A program made the translations under genes and the position numbers. A DNA stretch of 59,745 bases, taken from the NCBI GenBank assembly GCA_944380305.1, contig CALWHF010000013.1, positions 1-59,745 on the forward strand. Direction: 5' to 3'. The notes beneath the pieces are model-generated. The model was given only the letters and a program-made list of their open reading frames with translations, was not told where the DNA came from and ran no database searches. Shown here piece by piece: positions 43,949 to 54,014 of the stretch (its first letter is position 1; every line of letters begins with the position of its first letter). Source of the DNA: an uncultured Christensenellaceae bacterium (GTDB taxonomy: Bacteria > Bacillota > Clostridia > Christensenellales > UBA3700).

Positions 43949-46096
43949 ATGAAAAAGAAAATCATGATCGTAGCTTTGCTGATCGCCCTTGTCGCGGTAT
44001 TTTTCGTCGCGTGCAACGGCGCGAAGGATTACAGCGAAGCGATCGCAAACGGTACGTTCGAGAACACGTCGGGCGGCAACGTCCTCAACTGGACGAAGTC
44101 GAGCGGCAGTGCCATCGTATTCAAGACCGACAACGACAAGCAGTCCGACCAGTACGACCCCAATCTCGGCACGCGCTACGCGTATATAGAGAAGAGCAGT
44201 TCGTCCGCGGCGTACGACTATCTGTTCCAGACGGTCAGGCTCGAGAAAAACCAGCTGTACAGACTCAGCGTCTACGCAAACGTCAGTTCGATACAGACGA
44301 CGAGCCTTGCGGGATTTTACGTCGGTTTTGCCGAAGATCTCAACTATTCGGGCATAACGGTCAAGGAAAAGGGAGAAGGTTATCAGACCTATGAAGTCTA
44401 CTTCCGCAGTACCGCCGGCGGAGAATTCACTCTGACTGCGGGACTCGGCAACGCGAGAGCGACTGCGTACGGCACCGTGTCTTTCGACAACGTTTCGCTG
44501 ATGGCGGTAGACAGCGTTCCCGAGAGCTACGAGGGAGAAGTGGGAGTTCTGAGAACGAGCGCGGATTATACGCTCTCGAATGGCGGCTCGGTCACGTTCG
44601 TCGTGCTCGGCACGATCCTGACTCTCGCGCTCGCATACGCGGCGTTCATGCTGATCAGAAAATTTACTGCGCCCGACAACGGCATCACGCCCGACGGCAA
44701 GCCGCAGATGAGCAATAAGGGATTCCTTCTGTTCGTAGGCGCGATTGTGGTCGGTTTCGTGATAAGATTCGTGATAATGCTGTGTTGCTACGGCATGGGC
44801 AGCAATATAGATTCTCTCGCCACCGCCGCGCTTTCGTATGCGGATAACGGCGTGCTGACGGCATTTACGTCCACGAGCACGGCGAACTATCCCGCAGGCA
44901 CGGTATATCTGCTGTGGATACTCGGCAAGATAGCGAGACTGATGGGCGTTGAGAGCGGCTCGATGGGTATGTCGATGCTGATAAGGATCCCTGCGGTCAT
45001 AGCCGATCTCATCGTATGCTATACCGTGGCGTCTTTCGCGTTTACGGAAAGGGAAGAAGAGAAAGGCGCGGTCGTATTCGGTTGGATATACGCGATATTC
45101 CCGATATTCTTCACGTTCGGCGCGATGTACGGCAGTTACGAGACGATAGCGATCCTCTTCCTCGTTCTGACGGTCATATCCGTGCTCGACAAAAACTATA
45201 TCGCCTGCGGCATATTCTATGTGTTCGCGCTGTTCTTCAGCTATTACGCGCTGATAGCGTTGCCAGCGATACTCGTGTTCGAGGTCGTCACTATGGTGAA
45301 GAACATGAAGACGTCTGGTCAGAGCGGAGAAGTTTCCGAGATCGCGGAGGCAAAGAAGAACGTGCTCACGATCGCGCTGACGATGGCAGGCGGATTTATC
45401 CTGTATTACGTCGCGACTCTTCCGATGAGCCTTTCCAACATAAAGCAAGGCAACGTATTCTACTGCTTCAAGCAGATATATGCTTTCTTCAAGACGAGTG
45501 CGCTTCTCGATACCGATACGTTCAATCTGTACGGCATTTTCGGCGCGGCTAACTCGACTTCGCGCAACACGCTGCTCGAGGTCTGCAACTGGCTGTTCGT
45601 CACAGGTATCGGCGCGGCAACCGCGGTAGCGTACTACAAGAGCAACGACCGCTCCGATCTCGTGCTGTTGACGGCGGCGGCGTTTGCGCTCTATTCGATC
45701 CTCGGCGCGCAGGCTACGGTGGTCGTTCTGCCGATAGCTCTCGTGCTGATGCTGATCTATCTCGCGATGGTTCCAGACAGGAGAGTGTTCGCGATATTCG
45801 GCGGACTCAGCGCGCTGTCGTTCCTCAATATAGCGGAACTCGTTTCGAGGAGCGGCTATCTCGGCGACTATACCGAGGCGGGTTATCTCGCGTTCTATTC
45901 CAAGAGCCCTGTCATGATAATCTTCAGTATAGCGGCTGTCGCGCTCGCGATGTGGCTGATATACGTCGTCGTGGATATATGTTTCTACGGCAACACCTAC
46001 GAAGCGACGCCGATATACGGCAGGATGAGAGACGAGATAAAGGATACGTTCACGCTGCGCTCGCTGAGAGAGCGTTTCGCGAAGAAAAAGAAGTAA
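43949..46096 (+). CDS. Lipoprotein-like protein with carbohydrate-binding and GT-C membrane parts
   Basis: The product is 715 residues. It starts with a lipoprotein-type signal (MKKKIMIVALLIALVAVFFV, then the lipobox-like AC at 21-22). Residues 28-190 are a beta-rich domain resembling carbohydrate-binding modules (ANGTFEN, then SFDNVSLM). From about 210 there are some twelve membrane helices like GT-C mannosyl- or arabinosyl-transferases; the loop YGMGSNIDSLATAALSYADN carries Asp in a place where GT-C enzymes have their acidic metal site. A lipid-anchored, sugar-binding glycosyltransferase of the cell envelope is the best guess, but the combination is odd. If the signal is not cleaved it is simply the first helix. 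GGGAGAGG precedes the ATG. Confidence 0.6.
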   Translation: MKKKIMIVALLIALVAVFFVACNGAKDYSEAIANGTFENTSGGNVLNWTKSSGSAIVFKTDNDKQSDQYDPNLGTRYAYIEKSSSSAAYDYLFQTVRLEKNQLYRLSVYANVSSIQTTSLAGFYVGFAEDLNYSGITVKEKGEGYQTYEVYFRSTAGGEFTLTAGLGNARATAYGTVSFDNVSLMAVDSVPESYEGEVGVLRTSADYTLSNGGSVTFVVLGTILTLALAYAAFMLIRKFTAPDNGITPDGKPQMSNKGFLLFVGAIVVGFVIRFVIMLCCYGMGSNIDSLATAALSYADNGVLTAFTSTSTANYPAGTVYLLWILGKIARLMGVESGSMGMSMLIRIPAVIADLIVCYTVASFAFTEREEEKGAVVFGWIYAIFPIFFTFGAMYGSYETIAILFLVLTVISVLDKNYIACGIFYVFALFFSYYALIALPAILVFEVVTMVKNMKTSGQSGEVSEIAEAKKNVLTIALTMAGGFILYYVATLPMSLSNIKQGNVFYCFKQIYAFFKTSALLDTDTFNLYGIFGAANSTSRNTLLEVCNWLFVTGIGAATAVAYYKSNDRSDLVLLTAAAFALYSILGAQATVVVLPIALVLMLIYLAMVPDRRVFAIFGGLSALSFLNIAELVSRSGYLGDYTEAGYLAFYSKSPVMIIFSIAAVALAMWLIYVVVDICFYGNTYEATPIYGRMRDEIKDTFTLRSLRERFAKKKK

Positions 46097-46122
46097 GACA
46101 AGACAAACAAGGGGGGGAAGAT

Positions 46123-47655
46123 ATGCTTGCAAAGGTGGCGAGTTACGCGCTGAGCGGGCTTGAAGGCTTCGACGTTGCCGTAGAGGTGGACGTAAACGCG
46201 GGACTTCCCGCATACGAAGTCGTAGGGCTTGCCGATACCGCGGTCAAGGAATCGCGCGAGAGAGTGAGGGCGGCGATAAAAAATTCGCTACTCGATTATC
46301 CGATAAAGAAGATAACCGTCAATCTCGCGCCTGCCGACAGCAAAAAAGAGGGCAGTCTTTACGATCTGCCCATAGCGGTCGGGATACTCGCGGCAACCGA
46401 GCAGCTCCCCGCGCATTCGCACAAGCCGTACGTCATAGTAGGCGAACTTTCTCTCGACGGAGGGATAAGGCACGTCAAAGGGCTGATGCCGATACTTCTT
46501 TCGGCAATGCAGAAGGGGCATACGAGATTCATCGTGCCGGAGGCGAACGCGAAAGAGGCGGCATACGTTTCGGGGATACAGGCGTACGCGTTTTCCTCTC
46601 TTAAAGAAGTCGCGGACTTCCTTTCGGGAGAAAAAGAAGTGTATCCCGTGCCTGCCCGCACGTTCAGCGCGCAGCAGGCGGAGAACAAGTACAACGTGGA
46701 CTTCAGCGAAGTCAAAGGGCAGGAATTCGCACGTCGCGCGATGGAGATCGCGGTCGCGGGAGGGCATAATATCCTTATGATAGGTCCTCCCGGGGCGGGC
46801 AAGACGCTGATGGCGAAATGCGTGCCTACGATAATGCCCGACATGACCTTCGACGAGGCGGTCGAAGTGACAAAAATACATTCTGTCGCGGGTATACTCG
46901 ACGCAGGCAAGGGTATAGTTACCGCGAGACCTTTCCGCACTCCTCACCATACGGTGACGGTGCCCGCGCTCATGGGCGGCGGAGCAAAGGCGAAACCGGG
47001 CGAGGTCAGCCTCGCGCACAACGGCGTGCTTTTTCTCGACGAGATGCCCGAATACCAACGGCAGACGCTCGAGAGCCTGAGACAGCCTCTCGAAGACGGA
47101 GTCGTTACGGTATCCCGCGCGAAACAGTCTCTCGACTATCCCGCGAAATTCATGCTTATAGCGAGCATGAACCCGTGTCCTTGCGGCAACTTCGGCAGCA
47201 AGACGCGTCAGTGCAGATGCACGGCGGCGGAGATCAGGAGATACGTCTCGAGGCTTTCGGGACCATTGCTCGACAGGATAGACCTTCAGGTCGAAGTGGA
47301 CGGGATAAGTTACGAAGAACTCAGGTTTTCGCCCCCTTCCGAAGACAGCGCGACGATAAAGGCGCGCGTGGAAAAGGCGAGGGCGGTCCAGCGCGAAAGA
47401 TACAAGGGCAGCGGGGTGCATACCAACGCGCAGATGACCAACGCGCAGATGAAAATATACTGCGCATTGTCGCCTGAATGCGAAAGGATACTCGAGGCGG
47501 CTTTCAAAAAGCTGAACATGACGGCGAGAGCGAGCGGCAGAGTGCTCAAAGTCGCGCGTACGATCGCAGATCTTGAAGGCAGCGAAGATATAAAAGTCAG
47601 CCATATTACCGAGGCGGTGCAATACCGTTCTCTGGACAGAAAATACTGGGAATGA
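46123..47655 (+). CDS. YifB/ComM-type Mg-chelatase-like AAA ATPase
   Basis: The product is 510 residues. The N-terminal Lon-like domain (GLPAYEVVGLADTAVKESRE) is followed by GPPGAGKTLMAKCVPTIMP (Walker A) and FLDEMPEYQRQTLESLRQ (Walker B). CPCGNFG and CRCT give a zinc-like cluster. ComM is a branch-migration helicase in natural transformation. dprA 33 bp downstream supports a role in DNA uptake. The start MLAKVASYAL at 46123 has a G-run ribosome site. Confidence 0.92.
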   Translation: MLAKVASYALSGLEGFDVAVEVDVNAGLPAYEVVGLADTAVKESRERVRAAIKNSLLDYPIKKITVNLAPADSKKEGSLYDLPIAVGILAATEQLPAHSHKPYVIVGELSLDGGIRHVKGLMPILLSAMQKGHTRFIVPEANAKEAAYVSGIQAYAFSSLKEVADFLSGEKEVYPVPARTFSAQQAENKYNVDFSEVKGQEFARRAMEIAVAGGHNILMIGPPGAGKTLMAKCVPTIMPDMTFDEAVEVTKIHSVAGILDAGKGIVTARPFRTPHHTVTVPALMGGGAKAKPGEVSLAHNGVLFLDEMPEYQRQTLESLRQPLEDGVVTVSRAKQSLDYPAKFMLIASMNPCPCGNFGSKTRQCRCTAAEIRRYVSRLSGPLLDRIDLQVEVDGISYEELRFSPPSEDSATIKARVEKARAVQRERYKGSGVHTNAQMTNAQMKIYCALSPECERILEAAFKKLNMTARASGRVLKVARTIADLEGSEDIKVSHITEAVQYRSLDRKYWE

Positions 47656-47688
47656 AGTCATACGCTTTGAGCGTGACGGCGGGGGGAT

Positions 47689-48711
47689 ATGCGGTATAAC
47701 GACGACGAAAAAGCATTTATAATGCTTTCATACGAGACTTCGTATCAGAAAAAGCGAGCCGCGCTCGAAAGAGCAGGCAGCCCGAAGGAGCTGTACAGGG
47801 ATTACGGTCACGCGGACGCTACGATAGAGGAACTCAACAAGAAAGGCATGACAGCGGTCACCGTGCTTTCGGAAAAATATCCCGCCGCGCTCAAACAGAT
47901 ATACGATCCGCCTCAGGTGCTTTACTGCAAGGGAGACCTCTCTTTGCTCGGTGACGGGATCGAAAAGCTGGCGATAGTGGGCACACGCAGGATAACGCGC
48001 TACGGCAAGGACGTCACGAGAGAATTCGCGTCGGCGTTCGCAAAGGCGGGGATATGCGTCGTAAGCGGGCTTGCGAGAGGAGTGGATTCGGCGGCTCACA
48101 GGGCGGCACTCGACGATAACGGCAAGACCATCGCGGTGCTGGGATGCGGAGCGGACGTAGTCTATCCTCCCGAGAACAGAGAGCTGTACGAAGAGATCGC
48201 AGCGAAGGGACTTATAGTCAGCGAATATCCGCCGTGTACGCCCCCGCACGCGTTCAGGTTTCCCGAGCGCAACAGGATAATCAGCGGGCTCAGCAAAGGC
48301 GTGCTCGTAACTGAGGCGGGAGTCGGCAGCGGATCGATGATAACCGCCGACTGCGCGATAGAACAGGGCAGAGATCTTTACGTCGTGCCGGGCAGCATAT
48401 TTTCGGATGCAAGCCGCGGGTGCAACGATAAGATAAAAGAATTACAGGCGGCTGCGGTGACGAGACCCGAAGACATTACGGGCAACGTCGAAAAGAGAGC
48501 GGACCGCGACGCACTCGCCGTGCAACTGACGCTAGAGCAGGCGAGGATAATATCCATTCTTGAAGATAGCGGGAGTGTGCATTTCAGCGAACTTCTCGCG
48601 AAGAGCGGGCTCGGAACAAGCGAACTGACCGCGCTGCTTTCCGAGATGGAAATATACGGGTTTATAAACAAGCTCGGCGGCAACTATTATACGGTTGCCG
48701 ACAGGCTGTAA
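47689..48711 (+). CDS. dprA: DNA processing protein DprA
   Basis: The product is 340 residues. The Rossmann core has VGTRRITRYGKDVTREFA, VVSGLARGVDSAAHRAAL and LVTEAGVGSGSMITADCA; the last 70 residues form a winged helix (ARIISILEDSGSVHFSELLA). DprA loads RecA on incoming single-stranded DNA. The dprA-topA-trmFO order is standard for Firmicutes. Confidence 0.95.
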   Translation: MRYNDDEKAFIMLSYETSYQKKRAALERAGSPKELYRDYGHADATIEELNKKGMTAVTVLSEKYPAALKQIYDPPQVLYCKGDLSLLGDGIEKLAIVGTRRITRYGKDVTREFASAFAKAGICVVSGLARGVDSAAHRAALDDNGKTIAVLGCGADVVYPPENRELYEEIAAKGLIVSEYPPCTPPHAFRFPERNRIISGLSKGVLVTEAGVGSGSMITADCAIEQGRDLYVVPGSIFSDASRGCNDKIKELQAAAVTRPEDITGNVEKRADRDALAVQLTLEQARIISILEDSGSVHFSELLAKSGLGTSELTALLSEMEIYGFINKLGGNYYTVADRL

Positions 48712-48720
48712 GGAGTAATA

Positions 48721-50841
48721 ATGAAACTTGTCATAGTAGAGTCGCCGTCAAAGGCGAAGACAATCACAAAGTACCTCGGACAGGGTTACAGGGTGATCGC
48801 GTCGGGCGGTCACGTCAGCGACCTTCCTCAAAAGAGTCTGGGTATAGACGTAAACGACAATTACAAGCCCGAATACGTCGTCACGCCGTCCAAGGAGGAC
48901 ACGATAAAGCGCATCAAGACCGAACTCGCCAGGTGCGACAAAGTCTATCTCGCGACCGACCCCGACCGCGAGGGAGAGGCAATATCGTGGCACCTTGCCA
49001 ACGTGTGCGGCATAAAGGACAAAAACGTGCGTATCGTGTTCAACGAAATATCAAAGAAGGCGGTAAACGCCGCTATCGAGAATCCGCACGGCATAAATAT
49101 GAACCTTGTCAACGCACAGCAGGCGAGAAGAGTGCTCGACAGGCTCGTCGGTTACGAGCTTTCGCCCGTAATTTCGCGCAAGGTAAAAGGCGCGATGAGC
49201 GCAGGCAGAGTGCAGTCCGTCGCACTCAAGATGATAGTTGAAAGAGAGCGCGAGATACGCGATTTCAAGCCCGAGGAATACTGGAACATATACGCGTTCC
49301 TTCTTCAGGAAGGTAGAAGCGCGGTGTTCAAGTGCGAATTCGTCGACGTGGACGGCAAGAAATACAAGGTCAAGAACAAAGAGGCGGCTGAGAAGATAGT
49401 CAAGGCGTCCAAAGAGGGCGAATGGATTGTCGACAAGGTCAAGAGAGTCAATTCGCAGTCCAAGCCCCAGCCTCCGTTCACGACCTCTACGATGCAACAG
49501 GACGCGTCGGGCAAGCTGTCTCTGACCGCGCCGCAGGTAATGCAGCTCGCACAGCAGCTGTACGAAGGCGTCGAACTGGGCAGCGAAGGACAGGTCGCGC
49601 TCGTCACATATATCCGTACCGACAGCGTGCGTATATCCGACGACGCGCAGAAAGAGGCGTTGTCTTTCATAAAGAACAATTACGGCGACGATTATATCCC
49701 GAGACGTCCCAACGTCTACGAGACGAAGAAGGGAGCGCAGGACGCACACGAGGCGATAAGACCAATTTCGCTCGACCGCACGCCCGAGTCGATAAAAGAC
49801 AAGGTCTCGCGCAATATATACAAGCTGTACAAGCTGATCTACGACCGTTTCGTCGCGAGCCAGATGGCGAACGCGATCTATGACACGCTTAACGTGCACA
49901 TAAATTCGCTCAACCCCAACGGGCATACCTGCGGCTATACGCTGAAGGGCAGGACGCTCGTGTTCAAGGGTTATCTCGCGGCGTACACGCCCGTGTCGGA
50001 CAACGACGAAGAGAAGGACAGCAAGACTCTTCCCGATTTCAGAGAAGGACAGAAACTGTCGCTCAAAGAGATGCAGAGCGAGCAGAAGTTCACCAAACCC
50101 CCGCTCAGATACACCGATTCCACGCTGGTCAAGGCAATGGAAGAGAACGGCATAGGACGCCCGAGCACATACGCGGCGACTATAACGGTGCTAGCAAAGA
50201 GAAAGTACACCGATAAGGACGGCAAGTATATCCTGCCTACCGAGCTGGGCGAGCTCGCGTGCGACTGCCTGAGCAAATATTTCCCGTATATCATGGACGT
50301 CAAATTCACGTCCAACATGGAGAGCGACCTCGACAAGATAGAGGACGGTACGACCGCGTGGCAGTCGGTCATCGCCGATTTCTATCCCGGATTCCACGAG
50401 AGGGTGCTCAAGGCGCGCGGCGACAACGCGGGTAAAGTCAAACCCAAAGAGGAAGTCAGCGACGTTATATGCGAGAAATGCGGCGCGAAGATGGTGGTAA
50501 AAGAGGGCAGATACGGCAAATTCCTCGCTTGCCCCAACTACCCCAAGTGCAAGAACATAAAGCCGATAGGCGAACCCGTCGCGAAGTGCCCCAAGTGCGG
50601 CGGCGACGTGTTCAAGAGAATATCCAAGAAGGGCAAGGCGTACTTTGCGTGCGGCAACTATCCCAAATGCGATTTCTATTCGTGGGATATTCCCGCGCCC
50701 AAACTGTGCCCCGACTGCGGCAGCTACATGAAGATGTTTAAGGACAAGTCGGGCAACGTCAAGTACGTCTGCGCCAACAAGGAATGCAAGCATACAGAGG
50801 TGTTGGCGGGAGAAAACCCTGCGGGCGGCAATGAGAATTGA
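48721..50841 (+). CDS. topA: DNA topoisomerase I
   Basis: The product is 706 residues. MKLVIVESPSKAKTITKYLG starts the Toprim domain; TDPDREGEAISWHL is its acidic motif. Tyr297 in VTYIRTDS is the catalytic tyrosine. Three C-terminal zinc ribbons follow: CEKCGAKM, CPKCGGDV and CPDCGSYM, each with a second pair. It relaxes negative supercoils behind RNA polymerase. It overlaps trmFO by 11 bases. Confidence 0.97.
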   Translation: MKLVIVESPSKAKTITKYLGQGYRVIASGGHVSDLPQKSLGIDVNDNYKPEYVVTPSKEDTIKRIKTELARCDKVYLATDPDREGEAISWHLANVCGIKDKNVRIVFNEISKKAVNAAIENPHGINMNLVNAQQARRVLDRLVGYELSPVISRKVKGAMSAGRVQSVALKMIVEREREIRDFKPEEYWNIYAFLLQEGRSAVFKCEFVDVDGKKYKVKNKEAAEKIVKASKEGEWIVDKVKRVNSQSKPQPPFTTSTMQQDASGKLSLTAPQVMQLAQQLYEGVELGSEGQVALVTYIRTDSVRISDDAQKEALSFIKNNYGDDYIPRRPNVYETKKGAQDAHEAIRPISLDRTPESIKDKVSRNIYKLYKLIYDRFVASQMANAIYDTLNVHINSLNPNGHTCGYTLKGRTLVFKGYLAAYTPVSDNDEEKDSKTLPDFREGQKLSLKEMQSEQKFTKPPLRYTDSTLVKAMEENGIGRPSTYAATITVLAKRKYTDKDGKYILPTELGELACDCLSKYFPYIMDVKFTSNMESDLDKIEDGTTAWQSVIADFYPGFHERVLKARGDNAGKVKPKEEVSDVICEKCGAKMVVKEGRYGKFLACPNYPKCKNIKPIGEPVAKCPKCGGDVFKRISKKGKAYFACGNYPKCDFYSWDIPAPKLCPDCGSYMKMFKDKSGNVKYVCANKECKHTEVLAGENPAGGNEN

Positions 50842-52147
50842 CGTCGTAGGCGGAGGCCTCGCTGGATGCGAAGCGGCATACCAACTGCTGGAACGCGGCG
50901 TCGAAGTGACGATGTACGAGATGAGAGGCGTAAGCCCCACACCATGTCACAAGACCGATCACCTTGCCGAACTCGTATGCAGCAACAGCCTGAAGAGCGA
51001 GGCGGAAGATACCGCGAGCGGACTTCTGAAAGCGGAGCTGGACAGTCTCGACTGCCTGTTGCTCAGGTGCGCGAGGGAGTGCAGAGTGCCTGCAGGCGGC
51101 GCGCTCGCAGTGGACAGAGAGCTGTTTTCGCAAAAGGTTGCAAAGACGCTGGAGTCTTTCCCCAACTTCACGCTGGTCAGAAAGGAGATAACCTCGCTCG
51201 ACTTCGACAATCCCGTCGTGATAGCGAGCGGACCTCTGACGTCGGACGCGCTCGCGGACGCGATCGCGAAAAAGCTCGGGGCGCAATATCTCGGGTTTTA
51301 CGACGCGGTCGCTCCGATAGTGGACGCCGACAGCATAGATTACGACAAGGCGTTTTTTGCGAGCAGATACGGCAAGGGAGACCCGACCGATTATCTGAAC
51401 TGTCCTTTGAACAGAGAGGAATACGACGCTTTCGTCGAAGAACTCGTGAACGCGAGGACGGCGGAGCTGCACGACTTCGACAAAAAAGAGGTTTTCGAGG
51501 CGTGCATGCCCGTAGAGGTAATGGCAAAGAGAGGCAAGGATACGTTGAGATACGGACCTATGCGCCCGGTCGGACTTCGGGACAAGGACGGTAACAGACC
51601 GTACGCTGTCGTACAGCTGCGCAAGGAGAACGAGGCTGCGACGATGTACAATCTCGTCGGATTCCAGACAAATCTCGCGTTTCCCGAGCAGAGGAGAGTT
51701 TTCGGCATGATACCCGCGCTCGCGAATGCCGAGTTTCTCAGATACGGCGTGATGCACCGCAACACGTTCATCAACGCGCCCGAGCTGCTGACGGCGGGTT
51801 TCCTGCTCAAAAATGACAGAAAGACGGCTTTCGCGGGACAGATGACGGGAGTGGAAGGATACGTCGAGAGCATTGCGAGCGGGCTTATCGCCGCGCTGAA
51901 TCTGTATGCCGAAACGTGCGGACAAGAGGAGATAATCTTCCCTGCGACGACGATATGCGGTCAGCTCCAGAGGCACGTCAGCGCAAAGACGGAGGACTAT
52001 CAGCCGATGAACGCCAACTTCGGGCTGTTGCCGCCGACGGGCGAAAAGATAAGAGACAAAAAAATGCGCAAGGTCGCGTATTATACGCGCGGTTGCGAAG
52101 ACATGAAAAGATTTATATCGGATCTCAATATCCGAAAGGAGGCTTAA
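50831..52147 (+). CDS. trmFO: Folate-dependent tRNA U54 methyltransferase TrmFO
   Basis: The product is 438 residues. [20 protein letters not shown] is the FAD-binding start and [13 protein letters not shown] holds a conserved Cys. It forms ribothymidine 54 in tRNA from methylene-THF, linking it to the folate enzymes glyA and cyclo-ligase in the same window. hslV starts 2 bases after its stop. Confidence 0.96.
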   Translation: MRIDVVGGGLAGCEAAYQLLERGVEVTMYEMRGVSPTPCHKTDHLAELVCSNSLKSEAEDTASGLLKAELDSLDCLLLRCARECRVPAGGALAVDRELFSQKVAKTLESFPNFTLVRKEITSLDFDNPVVIASGPLTSDALADAIAKKLGAQYLGFYDAVAPIVDADSIDYDKAFFASRYGKGDPTDYLNCPLNREEYDAFVEELVNARTAELHDFDKKEVFEACMPVEVMAKRGKDTLRYGPMRPVGLRDKDGNRPYAVVQLRKENEAATMYNLVGFQTNLAFPEQRRVFGMIPALANAEFLRYGVMHRNTFINAPELLTAGFLLKNDRKTAFAGQMTGVEGYVESIASGLIAALNLYAETCGQEEIIFPATTICGQLQRHVSAKTEDYQPMNANFGLLPPTGEKIRDKKMRKVAYYTRGCEDMKRFISDLNIRKEA

Positions 52148-52148
52148 A

Positions 52149-52688
52149 ATGAGTACTGAACTCAGAGGAACCACGATCTGCGCGGTGCGCAAGGACGGCA
52201 AGATAGCCGTAGCGGGCGACGGACAGGTCACGATGGGCGAGAGCGTCATTCTGAAAGGCACGGCGAAAAAGGTCAAGAGGATATACGACGACAAGGTCGT
52301 TATCGGCTTTGCGGGTTCCGTTTCGGACGCTTTCACTCTCAGCGAAAAGTTTGAAAAGATGTTGCAGAAATATTCGGGAAACCTTATGAGGAGCGCGGTC
52401 GAGCTTGCAGAGCTGTGGCGCAACGACAAGCTTCCGAGAAGACTCGAGGCGATGATGATAATCGCGGACAAGAACGAGCTTTACATCGTTTCGGGCAGCG
52501 GCGACGTTATAGACCCCGACGGAGACGCCTGCGCGATAGGCTCGGGCGGCAACTACGCTCTCGCTGCGGCGCGCGCGCTTCTCAAAGAGACCGATCTCTC
52601 TGCAAAGGAGATCGCATACAAGGCTCTGAAGATAGCGAGCGAGCTGTGCGTATTCACCAACGACAATATTGTCGTCGAGGAGGTGTGA
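52149..52688 (+). CDS. hslV: ATP-dependent protease peptidase subunit HslV
   Basis: The product is 179 residues. The mature enzyme should begin at Thr8 ([20 protein letters not shown]), leaving an unusually long propeptide of seven residues; threonine, not the serine of Bacillus CodW, is at the N-terminus. [14 protein letters not shown] is a further family block. It forms the proteolytic chamber used with HslU. xerC, usually between trmFO and hslV, is absent. Confidence 0.95.
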   Translation: MSTELRGTTICAVRKDGKIAVAGDGQVTMGESVILKGTAKKVKRIYDDKVVIGFAGSVSDAFTLSEKFEKMLQKYSGNLMRSAVELAELWRNDKLPRRLEAMMIIADKNELYIVSGSGDVIDPDGDACAIGSGGNYALAAARALLKETDLSAKEIAYKALKIASELCVFTNDNIVVEEV

Positions 52689-52689
52689 A

Positions 52690-54000
52690 ATGGAAAAACT
52701 TACCCCCAAACAGATAGTAAAAGAGCTTGACAGATACATTATCGGTCAGCAGAACGCGAAGAAAGCGGTCGCTGTGGCTTTGAGAAACCGTTACCGTCGC
52801 AGTCAGCTCCCGCCCGAGGTTAGCGAGGAGATTACGCCGAAGAACATAATCATGCAAGGTCCTACGGGCGTAGGCAAGACCGAGATCGCGAGGAGACTCG
52901 CAAAGCTCGTCAAGGCACCGTTCGTAAAGGTCGAGGCGACCAAGTACACCGAGGTCGGCTACGTCGGCAGAGACGTCGAGTCGATGGTCAGAGACCTTGT
53001 CGAGGTATCCGTGAGACTCGTCCGCGACGAGATGACGAAGGACGTCGAGATAAAGGCGAAAGCCAACGTCTACGCGATACTTCTCAAGGCGGTTTTCCCG
53101 CTGAGAAAGAGCGCGCACCCCGACAAGAGCGACGACGAACTCAAGGAGATCGTCAGAAAAGAGCTTGAAAGCGGAGAGCTGAACGATCTTCAGATAGAGA
53201 TAGAGCTGCCCGAGGCAAGCAAGCCGCAGCAGCTTATGCCGGGCGGCGTCGAGATAAACATCGGCGACATCATGGGCGGACTTCTCCCCAAGCGCAAGAA
53301 ACTCAAGAAAGTCACCGTCGCGCGCGCTTATGCCGCTCTTATGGAGGCTGAGGCGGACAGGCTGATAGATCAGGACAACGTCAACAGCGAAGCGATACGC
53401 CGCGCGGAGAACGAAGGTATCATCTTCATCGACGAGATGGACAAGATCGCGGGCAAGGGTAACGCCAACGGCCCCGATGTCTCGAGAGAGGGCGTGCAGA
53501 GAGACATCCTGCCGATAGTCGAGGGGTGCACGGTAAATACCAAATACGGACAGGTCAAGACGGACTATATTTTGTTCATCGCGGCGGGCGCGTTCCATAT
53601 AGCGTCGGTATCCGATCTGATCCCCGAACTTCAGGGCAGATTTCCGATCATTGTCAGGCTCGACAGCCTGACCGAAGACGATTTCGTCGAGATACTGACC
53701 AAGACCGACAACGCGATACTGCGCCAGTACAAAGAGCTGCTTAAGGTGGACAAAGTGCTGCTCGACTTCTCGGACGAGGCGATAAGAGAGATCGCGTCGG
53801 TGGCGGCGGCGGAAAACGAAAACAGCGAGAATATCGGCGCGAGAAGACTGCACACGATAATGGAAAGCCTGCTCGACGACATCTCTTACAACGCGGGAAA
53901 CCTCGACAGTGAGGTCACCGTCACGATAGACAAAAAATACGTTCTCGAACATCTTGACAAGACGATCAAGACGCTCAATCTGCGCAAATACGTCCTGTAA
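52690..54000 (+). CDS. hslU: HslU unfoldase ATPase
   Basis: The product is 436 residues from MEKLTPKQIVKELDRYIIGQ. GPTGVGKTEIARRLAKL is Walker A and IIFIDEMDKIAGKG Walker B; an inserted I domain lies in between (about 110-235). ENIGARRLHTIMESLLDDI is the sensor 2 region. It unfolds substrates for HslV. The ATG follows the hslV stop by one base. codY, the usual next gene in Bacillus, is missing. Confidence 0.96.
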   Translation: MEKLTPKQIVKELDRYIIGQQNAKKAVAVALRNRYRRSQLPPEVSEEITPKNIIMQGPTGVGKTEIARRLAKLVKAPFVKVEATKYTEVGYVGRDVESMVRDLVEVSVRLVRDEMTKDVEIKAKANVYAILLKAVFPLRKSAHPDKSDDELKEIVRKELESGELNDLQIEIELPEASKPQQLMPGGVEINIGDIMGGLLPKRKKLKKVTVARAYAALMEAEADRLIDQDNVNSEAIRRAENEGIIFIDEMDKIAGKGNANGPDVSREGVQRDILPIVEGCTVNTKYGQVKTDYILFIAAGAFHIASVSDLIPELQGRFPIIVRLDSLTEDDFVEILTKTDNAILRQYKELLKVDKVLLDFSDEAIREIASVAAAENENSENIGARRLHTIMESLLDDISYNAGNLDSEVTVTIDKKYVLEHLDKTIKTLNLRKYVL

Positions 54001-54014
54001 GGAGATATGACGAT

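Noticed and set aside
43925..46213. Open frame of 762 codons on the minus strand opposite the membrane glycosyltransferase
   Set aside because: The product is Arg/His/Tyr-rich and lacks any domain or ribosome site. The plus-strand gene has a signal sequence and membrane helices.
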